Shown: piece after piece, positions 1 through 5,557 of the stretch
Layout of the letters: each line of letters starts with the position of its first letter
Numbering within the stretch: the first letter of the stretch is position 1
Origin: Deltaproteobacteria bacterium
GTDB taxonomy: Bacteria > Desulfobacterota > Syntrophia > Syntrophales > UBA2185
Direction of reading: 5' to 3'
Assembly: GCA_026388495.1 (NCBI GenBank)
Contig: JAPLJQ010000459.1
Coordinates: 1 to 5,562, forward strand
Length of the DNA: 5,562 bases
Made by a program: the position numbers and the translations under genes
Notes under the pieces: generated by a model
Database searches by the model: none
Seen by the model: only the letters and a program-made list of their open reading frames with translations
Told to the model about the DNA's origin: nothing

Positions 1-451
1 ACTGAATGCCCGGACCGGCCTACAAGATCACCCCTTTGCATATTTCTTATTAATATGTTGATTTTATACAATATATGTTTTACACAGGATGAAGAAAGTC
101 GATTTCACTAATCGCCGGCAAAAGAAAGAGCCCCCATTGAATATATTTACTTTTATTTATAGTTAGTTAGCTAACAAATGGCCGCCGCTTCCCCGGCACA
201 AATTGATTTACAATTGTCATGCGGTCCGGTATCGCCCGGCATATTTCAACGTATTTACGGCATTATTATCTATGAATAGTCGTTTTTATACAGTATTATA
301 CACCGCCAGTGCATGATAAAACTATTTTACGTCATTGATTATTACATAATTTCATGTAGATGCCCTGTATCGGAGCTCCGACACCTCCGTCGCCTCGGCA
401 AGAGGGCAGGCGGACAGCCAATAATACTTTAATTATCTCCATATTTATCGA
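1..451. other. AT-rich intergenic leader without a convincing gene
   Basis: No convincing coding region is visible in this stretch upstream of the transposase-derived ORF. It is AT-rich in the left two thirds and contains a perfect 10-bp palindrome GTTAGCTAAC (166-175), a perfect 8-bp palindrome ACAATTGT (210-217) and three copies of TTATACA (64-70, 286-292, 296-302). The last two copies are direct repeats spaced exactly 10 bp apart, one helical turn. A 25-codon frame from an ATG at 89 exists but has no support. No clear sigma-70 promoter or strong ribosome binding site precedes position 452. The palindromes could be operator-like sites, but no regulator gene is present in the window. Confidence 0.5.
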
Positions 452-1453
452 ATGATGCACAACATTACGATCAAGAAAACCTCCCGCCATTACACAGCCA
501 TGGCCGGATTGCTTGCCGACGGGAAATTTGCCGACAGCCTGGGCCTGACGACCCTTCTGCGGCAAAGGCTTTCCATCAAGCGGGGCTGGTACTCGCGGAT
601 CTATCCTGAAGAATTGCTTTTCTTTTTCATCCTCGGCGTCCTGGCGGGAGCAGGGAACATGAAGGCCCTGGATGATTTAAGGCAGGACCCGGTTCTCTTC
701 AGACTGTTCAACTGGCAGAAGCTCCCCAAAATGAGGACGATAAGCACGATATTTTCCCGCTTTACCGCCCTTTCCGGTCAGGAACTGGAAGCAGTGCAGC
801 AGGTGGCCCGCAAACGGCTCTGGGCGCGCAAGGGACCGTCGTCCCCAATCAACCTCGAAATGAGCCTGACAGAGACGAATGCGGCCGGGGTACAACGCCT
901 GCTTTGCTTTGTGGCGGAAACACGGGAATGCCTGGGCGGGCGCCTGATCCCAGCCGGCGGCGTTGAACGGATGGCCTTCATCAAGACATGCCTGGCACGC
1001 CTGCCGAAGTCACGCCAACCCACAGCAATCCGGGTAAACAGCGCCTTTTTCAGCGCTGACAATGATTTAGGAGGCACAATTATCGAGAAAGATGGCTGCG
1101 GATCCCTCATCCTGACGCGGCGGGCTGATCCCTGGTTTACGTGGTGTGAAAATAAAATGACCATGCCGTGGCGCATCAACGCCTTGCCGGTCCGCTCCAC
1201 CCTTTTTCAGGGCAGCCTCATGGCATATAACCTTCTTGTCTGGCAGATCTGGCTGACAAAAGAGAGCGATTTTCGCAAAGATCCGGAAATATTCTGGAAC
1301 CAATTGCTCCATGTCCCGGCCCAATTGAGCACCTCAGGCCACCAGCATACCCTGCATGTCCCCGCTTATCACCCCTTTCACGAACGCTGGGCAGCCCTGT
1401 CAAAGGCCCTCGGCGATGCCGATGATGACCATCAACCGCCTCCTGTTGACTGA
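452..1453 (+). CDS. Degenerate IS1380-type transposase-derived protein, probably catalytically inactive
   Basis: This 333-residue frame resembles IS1380-type DDE transposases. The N-terminal part (about residues 20-125) has the family layout: a helical region, a segment reading LDDLRQDPVLFRLF and a LPKMRTISTIFSRF segment matching the usual 'LPSxxTLxRFLxRF' stretch. The C-terminal part keeps FVAETRECLGGRL, IRVNSAFFSADN and a final LMAYNLLVWQIW helix. Family members normally carry an acidic DxDxT-type motif after the N-terminal domain; here the region reads INLEMSLTET. The usual RADSxFF motif is RVNSAFF, with Asp replaced by Asn. The GYNPxKxGRPSYHP segment and the stretch around the last catalytic Glu seem to be deleted in frame. 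The family is usually about 430-480 residues, so roughly 100 are missing, yet the frame has no stop. The start is uncertain: tandem ATGs at 452/455, an alternative at 500, and no good Shine-Dalgarno. I infer either a relic or a domesticated DNA-binding remnant. I am fairly sure of the family and unsure whether it is expressed. Confidence 0.65.
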   Translation: MMHNITIKKTSRHYTAMAGLLADGKFADSLGLTTLLRQRLSIKRGWYSRIYPEELLFFFILGVLAGAGNMKALDDLRQDPVLFRLFNWQKLPKMRTISTIFSRFTALSGQELEAVQQVARKRLWARKGPSSPINLEMSLTETNAAGVQRLLCFVAETRECLGGRLIPAGGVERMAFIKTCLARLPKSRQPTAIRVNSAFFSADNDLGGTIIEKDGCGSLILTRRADPWFTWCENKMTMPWRINALPVRSTLFQGSLMAYNLLVWQIWLTKESDFRKDPEIFWNQLLHVPAQLSTSGHQHTLHVPAYHPFHERWAALSKALGDADDDHQPPPVD

Positions 1454-1722
1454 TGGCGGCAATACGATGGAACTGAACATCAAAACCATGAGATTACTGA
1501 TTACTTATCGAAGAAGACAAGATTCGCGGTCAATGTGCTTTTGTGGCGCCTTTCTCTCCGTACTGAGCAGACAAGATCAAGGAAAATATGAATTGGGCGG
1601 GTTCCCGCAGTACACCTGCTTAGCAGGATTCGTTCATCAAGACTGAAGATTACGGATCGAAACAAAGTAACATCGGGCATCAGCGAGAAGCCACTTTATG
1701 GCAGATTCGCTGCATGCCCTGG
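1454..1722. other. Intergenic region with two small adjacent hairpins
   Basis: No supported gene lies between the transposase-derived ORF and the MITE. A plus-strand frame continues to 1646 but has ordinary non-coding character and no ribosome binding site. Two short inverted repeats sit side by side: GCGGG-TT-CCCGC (1597-1608) and CCTGC-TTA-GCAGG (1615-1627). Neither is followed by a T-run, so they are not convincing intrinsic terminators. I could not match this region to the left flank (1-451) as insertion-sequence ends, so the transposase relic has no recognisable terminal repeats. Confidence 0.45.
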
Positions 1723-1857
1723 CTAGTGTAGTGTTTCCGTAACAGCTTTACAATATTGTCATTTCGAGCAAAGCGAGAAATCTTAATAAATATAAGATAG
1801 TATCAAGATATCTCCCTTCGGTCGATATGACAATGTATCATTGCAACACTACACTAG
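1723..1857. mobile_element. MITE-like nonautonomous element, 135 bp, nested inverted repeats
   Basis: The element has perfect 13-bp terminal inverted repeats: CTAGTGTAGTGTT at 1723-1735 and AACACTACACTAG at 1845-1857. Inside is a second inverted repeat of 29 bp (1756-1784 against 1805-1833), pairing 24 of 29 positions, with the GTCATTTCGAGC...GAGAAATCTT signature known from dispersed palindromic repeats in many bacterial genomes. The 20-bp centre is AT-rich. No protein is encoded. Both ends carry CTAG; IS630-family elements are known to insert at CTAG and duplicate TA, so the true element may be 1726-1854 with duplicated TA. That mobiliser assignment is inference, because CTAG is also simply part of the symmetric ends. 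The element begins 3 bp beyond the stop codon of the minus-strand pseudogene and could form its 3' RNA hairpin. Confidence 0.8.
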
Positions 1858-1860
1858 ATG

Positions 1861-2574
1861 CTATGTTTGAATCTGATGTAAGAGGTGCTTGACTACCTCG
1901 TCAGCGAAAGCAAAAACAGCCATCACCTTATGCTCATCCACCCACGGCTTGACCTGTGCTTGGATCATCGGGTGATCTTTAGCCGCCAAATCGACCTCTG
2001 TTACCGCCCCAGTCGTCGTGTTTACCTGCTTCACTTTTTGGGCCGATAACACCATAAGTGATCTTTTTGATGTTGTAGTGGCTGTAAGGGTTTCTGATTG
2101 TATTCCTGAAAGAATCGAGTCTCTTTGCCATCTCAGCATCGAGTACGCCAGCTCTCTTTGCGCGATTTATGGCATGAACAAGTTCCATGTTCTCGAATTG
2201 ATCCCAGTCGCGAGTGTCGGCGTTCTGATAGCCACCAGCCTCTTTTATGAAAGTCGTATGCTTGAGCACAAATTCGATAAGAATTGCTGACATCGTAATG
2301 GCAGCGCCATTCAGGCCAAAGAAAATGCATTCCCTAATCTCTTGATAAAGGGCTTGTACTGCCGTGGTAGCCCTTGTGGAAGTAAGGGCAGTTGTCCTAT
2401 TCTTAAGAAGGCATTTTGCTTTCTTTTGTCGAATAACTGATCGATTGTAGGGGGCGGAACTGTGTCAAAGGGAACCCCGGAGCGTTTAAGCTCCTCCAGC
2501 GTTCCGGGATTGACTATGATGGTATCAGAATCATCGGCAAGTTCACTCATGATCTTTTGGATGTCTTCTATCAT
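1861..2574 (-). pseudogene. HEPN-like protein gene broken by two compensating frameshifts
   Basis: Read on the minus strand, the product can be rebuilt across three frame segments. It starts at MIEDIQKIMSELADDSD (ATG at 2574), runs through VPPPTIDQLFDKRKQ, and then shifts frame at the A-run complementary to 2414-2417. It continues as CLLKNRTTALTSTRATTAVQ, QEIRECIFFGLNGAAITMS, AINRAKRAGVLDAEMAK and FRNTIRNPYSHYNIKKITYG, and then shifts back at the A-run complementary to 2035-2039. It finishes through VKQVNTTTGAVTEVDLAAKD to the stop at 1861-1863. The rebuilt protein is about 237 residues, mostly helical and without a signal peptide. RNPYSH (codons at 2095-2078) fits the Rx4H motif of HEPN RNases, whose first x is often Asn; the FFGLNGAAITMSAILIEF helix plus RNPYSHYN recall DUF4145-type HEPN proteins. 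One missing and one extra A restore it, so the outer parts share one frame. These are either true decay or homopolymer sequence errors. No ribosome binding site precedes the ATG. Confidence 0.7.
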
Positions 2575-2850
2575 TTTAATTGAACTTATGGTGCTTATAA
2601 GGTCATCGGTAAGATGAAAATCTTTGATCTTGCTCGCACTGGCAACATAGATTCGATAGAATTCGATTGCATTCCTGATGGCGAGTTTACTTGTTAATTC
2701 GCGAGCCTCTTTCAGGGTCTCATTGTCCCCGTAAGTATAGCAGTAATGACCCTTTATGATTTCATCAGCGTAAACCGGATTTGCTACAAAAGTGATAATT
2801 GACAGGAATAACTAAAGTGGCAGAAAGATGAAGCTATTATTCTTAAGCAT
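2575..2850 (-). pseudogene. Truncated exported-protein gene with an amber codon in its signal peptide
   Basis: An ATG at 2850 on the minus strand has a good ribosome binding site (AAGGAG, 2862-2857, 6-nt spacer). It opens a typical signal peptide: MLKNNSFIFLPL, then TAG (2814-2812), then LFLSIITFVANPVYA with a probable cleavage before DEI. After cleavage the frame reads KGHYCYTYGDNETLKEAREL, AIRNAIEFYRIYVASASKI and FHLTDDLISTISS. This resembles the start of exported domains of the FlgT N-terminal kind (G-Y-x-x-GDNE...AR..A...A.E...Y......F.L..D.I). The expected remainder of that domain is absent; after about 2580 the same frame passes into the HEPN-like sequence. I infer a deletion that joined the start of an exported-protein gene to the start of the HEPN gene, plus a later nonsense change. 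Pyrrolysine decoding of the TAG is conceivable in principle but very unlikely inside a hydrophobic signal core. Confidence 0.65.
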
Positions 2851-2856
2851 GCTTCA

Positions 2857-2862
2857 CTCCTT
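2857..2862 (-). promoter_or_regulatory. Ribosome binding site AAGGAG of the broken exported-protein gene
   Basis: AAGGAG on the minus strand lies 6 nt upstream of the ATG at 2850. This near-perfect site, followed by a textbook signal-peptide start, shows that the frame beginning at 2850 was once a real gene even though TAG interrupts it at codon 13. Confidence 0.7.
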
Positions 2863-3176
2863 ATGATAAGAGAATGAATATCGCTTTTTGCCCCGCATAA
2901 TTCTAATTTTTACTTTCATATTTTCTAATTAAAACAACAACTCGGATTAGTCAATTTGAATATTTGATCAACTCCTTAGATCCGGGATAAGATTTTCCTA
3001 CAGTATTGAATACCGTTTGAAACAAAATATGCCCATAAAAATCACCGGACGCTACATTACAAGGAAGAAGCAGGGTGCCTGCACAAGGGGTGGTAGGGCT
3101 GCCATCAAACCGAAAATGGCAATAAAGTGAAAAAATTAAGATTTAATCAAGACTGTATGAATCGAGCGATTCTATT
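2863..3176. other. Intergenic region between the J-domain gene and the pseudogene
   Basis: This AT-rich stretch separates two minus-strand genes. On the minus strand, a possible weak sigma-70 promoter for the pseudogene is TTGACT (2954-2949) and TTTAAT (2933-2928) with a short 15-nt spacer. A plus-strand frame of 33 residues, rich in Lys and Arg (3029-3130), is open but has no ribosome binding site. Just downstream of the J-domain gene stop, a short inverted repeat GAATCG-AG-CGATTC (3159-3172) is present without an adjacent T-run, so it is only a weak terminator candidate. Confidence 0.4.
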
Positions 3177-4583
3177 TCAGCGCTCCTTAATCATTTCAAA
3201 GGGAAATTCCTTTTCCAGCTTCCTGAGTTTTTCAAATTGTTGGGCTTTTTTCTCCTCGGGTTCCCGGCCTTTTTCAGCTTCAGTTATCGTTTTTTCCCCG
3301 GAGTCTTGAATTTCTCCCTTTTTAACCCGATCAATTTCTTTCTCGAAGATCCGCTGATTGTTTTCTCTCTGGATGCGCCCTTGTTTCTTTTTAACGGAAG
3401 GATCTTCCTTTTCGGCGGGCGTAACTTCAGTAGCTCTTCCTTTAATCGGTTTTTCTCTCTCCAAAGGGGGGGTTGTCAATCCAGTTTCTTTTATTTGCCT
3501 GATTGAACGGGTATCGTCACGGGGTTTATCTTTGCCGGTTTTAAACACTTTCTCATAGTCTGAAATGGGAAGTGGCGCCGGTACCGGAACAGCTTTTTCA
3601 AGTGTACTGAATGGAGAAGCGGGCATCACAATACCTTTTGTCATTTCTTTCTTTGGTTCACCTTTCTCATTGTCTTTGGAGAGAAAAATCGGAAGCGTAA
3701 AGGCAATAATACCGAACAACACACAGATGATTGCCGTGACATACAGGCCGATCTGTTTGAATGAAACCCTTCGTTTTTCTTCGATCTTCCATTCATCATC
3801 CAATTCAGAAGATGTGTGTGATCCATGTGACTGCCTGCTCAGGATTCCGAGCACTTTCGCATTCTTAAAATCCTCTTTTGCCTCATCCCGGTTTCCCAGT
3901 TTTTCATGTGATTTTCCCCTGAGATAGTACAATTCCGGATAATTCACGGATTCCAGTTCGAGGGCGCTTGTAAAATCTATGATTGCTTGTGAGTGGTTGC
4001 CCAATTCAGAATAGGCATTGGCGCGCCCACGGAATCCTTTAAATGACTTGGAATTAAGTTCGATCACTTCATTAAAATCTTCTACAGCCTGTCCATGATT
4101 GCCCAACATTGCGTGGGCTTCACCACGTTCGATATATGCCTCTTCGAGAGATGGGTCTAAATCGATTGCTTTGTTCAAAAGGTCAATGACAATGCGATAA
4201 TTCCCTGTTTCAATCCCCTTGGCCTTTTTCAGCCATTCTTCAGCCTCCTGTTTCCGGGCGTAACGTGATGATTTCGGTTTTCCTTCTTTTGCAGGCGGTT
4301 CAGTTTGCGGTTTCGATCTTGTTTTTATTGAAGCTTCTTTGGCTTCATCTATGGGATCAAAATAAAACTTTATGCTATGATAATCTTCCTCAATTTTCTG
4401 AAAAGCGTGCGTCAGTTCTTTCGTTTTCTCTTCCACAATTTTTTGCAGACGTGGGTCACCGGCAAACCTGTCCGGATGCCAGACCTTTATCATATCATGA
4501 TAGGCCCGCTTGATTTCCTCCCAGGGTGTGTCAGGAGTTACATCAAGAATTTTATAGAATTTATCAAGGTTTTTTCCGGTCAT
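3177..4583 (-). CDS. Membrane-anchored J-domain/TPR protein
   Basis: This 468-residue protein starts with a J domain (about residues 5-65) of the LDKFYKILDVTPDTPWEEIK type, with the diagnostic HPD at 36-38 in VWHPDRF. The HPD loop is what stimulates the ATPase of DnaK-type Hsp70 partners. A charged linker follows, then about four TPR units (near 113-147, 148-180, 182-212 and 216-245; examples AHAMLGNHGQAVEDFNEVIE and ANAYSELGNHSQAIIDFTSA), which normally bind peptides or proteins. One membrane helix (about 278-301, IGLYVTAIICVLFGIIAF) is preceded by KRR, so by the positive-inside rule the J and TPR parts face the cytoplasm and the Pro/Lys/Glu-rich tail of about 165 residues faces the periplasm. 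The last 70 residues look coiled-coil or disordered. No DnaJ zinc-finger or C-terminal peptide-binding domain is present, so this is a specialised (class C-type) J protein. ATG 4583 is chosen. A TTG at 4604 would add seven residues; GGAG lies 15 nt before the ATG, and neither start has an ideal site. Confidence 0.85.
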   Translation of the reverse strand: MTGKNLDKFYKILDVTPDTPWEEIKRAYHDMIKVWHPDRFAGDPRLQKIVEEKTKELTHAFQKIEEDYHSIKFYFDPIDEAKEASIKTRSKPQTEPPAKEGKPKSSRYARKQEAEEWLKKAKGIETGNYRIVIDLLNKAIDLDPSLEEAYIERGEAHAMLGNHGQAVEDFNEVIELNSKSFKGFRGRANAYSELGNHSQAIIDFTSALELESVNYPELYYLRGKSHEKLGNRDEAKEDFKNAKVLGILSRQSHGSHTSSELDDEWKIEEKRRVSFKQIGLYVTAIICVLFGIIAFTLPIFLSKDNEKGEPKKEMTKGIVMPASPFSTLEKAVPVPAPLPISDYEKVFKTGKDKPRDDTRSIRQIKETGLTTPPLEREKPIKGRATEVTPAEKEDPSVKKKQGRIQRENNQRIFEKEIDRVKKGEIQDSGEKTITEAEKGREPEEKKAQQFEKLRKLEKEFPFEMIKER

Positions 4584-4660
4584 GAAGATAGGATGATTCT
4601 CCAAAAAGGTCTGTCGATGGAGAAGGTTAAGGACTGTTAAGAATTAATTCCGAAAACACA

Positions 4661-4690
4661 AAACCCCGCTCTTTTTGAGAAACGGGGTTT
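4661..4690 (-). terminator. Rho-independent-type terminator hairpin
   Basis: AAACCCCG (4661-4668) pairs perfectly with CGGGGTTT (4683-4690), and CTC-TTTTT-GAG (4669-4679) extends the stem inside. On the minus strand the stem is followed by TTTTGTGTTTT, a T-rich tract that fits termination of transcripts coming from the GNAT/small membrane protein side. The plus-strand side (GGGGTTTCATTCTT) is less T-rich. The position isolates the J-domain gene, which therefore needs a promoter within about 4584-4660; I see no clear one there. Confidence 0.75.
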
Positions 4691-4863
4691 CATTCTTCAG
4701 TCCATCACACCCTCATGTTAAGTTGAATGGTTTGTGAATTTTTTAATTGCTGACGCAGTTCGTGTTTTGATTATCACGATTTGTGTTTGAAGTCATTCAT
4801 TTTCATCGAGGTTAGCGTTTTACTGATTACAGTTACACTCGCTGTCTCCAACTGCCCATACAA
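4691..4863. other. Non-coding spacer between terminator and small membrane ORF
   Basis: No gene is supported here. A small imperfect dyad, TCGTG (4760-4764) with CACGA (4775-4779), is visible but has no clear role. The stretch is the 3' flank of the minus-strand transcript that ends at the hairpin at 4661-4690. Confidence 0.35.
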
Positions 4864-4977
4864 CTAACCTTTGAGTGGTGCGCTCTTTTCACGATACCAT
4901 GAAGGGCAGGCGTAATGGAAGCGGAGCACTAAAATTAGAATGAGGATGACAAGGGTCAGGGGATAAATCACTTCCAT
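4864..4977 (-). CDS. Small hydrophobic membrane protein, or separated C-terminal tail of the GNAT protein
   Basis: On the minus strand, an ATG at 4977 opens a 37-residue protein, MEVIYPLTLVILILILVLRF followed by HYACPSWYREKSAPLKG, ending in TAG (4866-4864). It has one strong membrane helix and a basic, Trp/Tyr-containing C-terminus. The same frame is open further upstream through PAFWIIYAFAIRNWV right up to the TGA stop of the GNAT gene (5025-5023), and that stretch also looks like membrane-protein coding sequence. No ATG, GTG or TTG start occurs in those 15 codons, and the ATG at 4977 has only a weak GGA eight nt upstream. Two readings are possible: a tiny membrane protein translated by re-initiation after the GNAT gene, or the natural C-terminal membrane anchor of that protein cut off by a nonsense change. 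I am confident the stretch is or was coding and unsure of its start. Confidence 0.5.
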   Translation of the reverse strand: MEVIYPLTLVILILILVLRFHYACPSWYREKSAPLKG

Positions 4978-5022
4978 AACCCAATTCCGGATAGCGAAGG
5001 CGTAGATGATCCAGAAGGCGGG

Positions 5023-5544
5023 TCAGAGTTCGATCTGACGGTAGAGCCTTTTGTAGCCTGTGCCGGGTTCATCTTCCTCCCGGTAAACCTCCAGACCCAT
5101 CTGGTCGTACATGATCTGGGCCGCCGCCTCATTGGGGTCCGTGGAGGTATAAAGCCGGGCGTATTTCCGGTCGCCTCTCTTGGTTGCCTCTACCATGGCC
5201 CTGTAGGAAAGGGCCATCCCGAGAGATTTTCCGCGCGCCTTGGGATCCACACACATCCATCCCCCCCAGTAAGCCTCGTCATCGTCCGCTTTTGTATATA
5301 GGCCGACGGTGCCGACAACCGCGCCGTTTTCACTGTCCCTGGCTACCCAGTAGCTGACAAAGGGGTATCCCTTCCATTTCAGCAGGAGTCTGCCTACAGA
5401 ACAGAGGGTGGCCGTGAAGAAGACAAACGGTCGTTCACCTCCCTGGGATTCCCTCGGAAAGACGCGATTCAGGAGATTCAGGGCGGATCGCAGGTTCTTC
5501 CAGGACAGGGGTTCGATGTAAAACGGCTCTAATTCATGTTTCAT
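5023..5544 (-). CDS. GNAT-family N-acetyltransferase
   Basis: This 173-residue protein has the layout of a GCN5-related acetyltransferase, which transfers an acyl group from acyl-CoA to an amine. The core strands are visible as VSYWVARDSENGAVVGTVGL (about residues 63-82) and YWGGWMCVDPKARGKSLGMA (92-111). The RGKSLGMA stretch is the acetyl-CoA pyrophosphate loop, with Ser where the usual R/QxxGxG/A motif has its first Gly. Next comes the helix ALSYRAMVEATKRG, a strand ARLYTSTDPNEAA with the typical N-x-A pattern, and IMYDQMGLEVYREED, matching the common 'LYxxxGFxxxxR' end. The substrate cannot be told. The start is ATG 5544, because GGGAGG (5557-5552) lies 7 nt upstream; a GTG at 5559 overlaps that site and is less likely. 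The gene begins very near the window edge, so upstream operon partners are unseen. The coding frame continues beyond the TGA into a hydrophobic stretch, described separately. Confidence 0.85.
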   Translation of the reverse strand: MKHELEPFYIEPLSWKNLRSALNLLNRVFPRESQGGERPFVFFTATLCSVGRLLLKWKGYPFVSYWVARDSENGAVVGTVGLYTKADDDEAYWGGWMCVDPKARGKSLGMALSYRAMVEATKRGDRKYARLYTSTDPNEAAAQIMYDQMGLEVYREEDEPGTGYKRLYRQIEL

Positions 5545-5551
5545 GGTTATG

Positions 5552-5557
5552 CCTCCC
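5552..5557 (-). promoter_or_regulatory. Ribosome binding site GGGAGG that fixes the GNAT start
   Basis: GGGAGG on the minus strand is 7 nt from the ATG at 5544. It lies inside the five-codon extension that a GTG start at 5559 would give, which argues for the ATG. Confidence 0.75.

Noticed and set aside
89..166. 25-codon frame starting at ATG 89
   Set aside because: It is too short, has only a weak purine stretch before it, and ends in AT-rich sequence with no coding character.
778..1200. 140-residue minus-strand open frame inside the transposase relic
   Set aside because: It overlaps the plus-strand frame that shows clear transposase similarity and has a low-complexity Arg/Ser-rich composition typical of an antisense shadow.
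1356..1646. 96-residue plus-strand frame running past the transposase stop
   Set aside because: Its first third overlaps the transposase in another frame, it has no ribosome binding site, and the non-overlapping part shows no recognisable domain.
1723..1857. CRISPR repeat or riboswitch
   Set aside because: There is a single copy with dyad symmetry and transposon-like ends; no repeat-spacer periodicity and no known aptamer core are visible.
2018..2290. 90-residue plus-strand frame opposite the HEPN-like gene
   Set aside because: The minus strand carries the coherent protein signal (RNPYSHYN and the flanking helices) through the same DNA.
3159..3172. Inverted repeat GAATCG-AG-CGATTC as terminator of the J-domain gene
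   Set aside because: The loop is too short for all six pairs, the stem is weak, and the T-run on the minus strand is more than 20 nt away.
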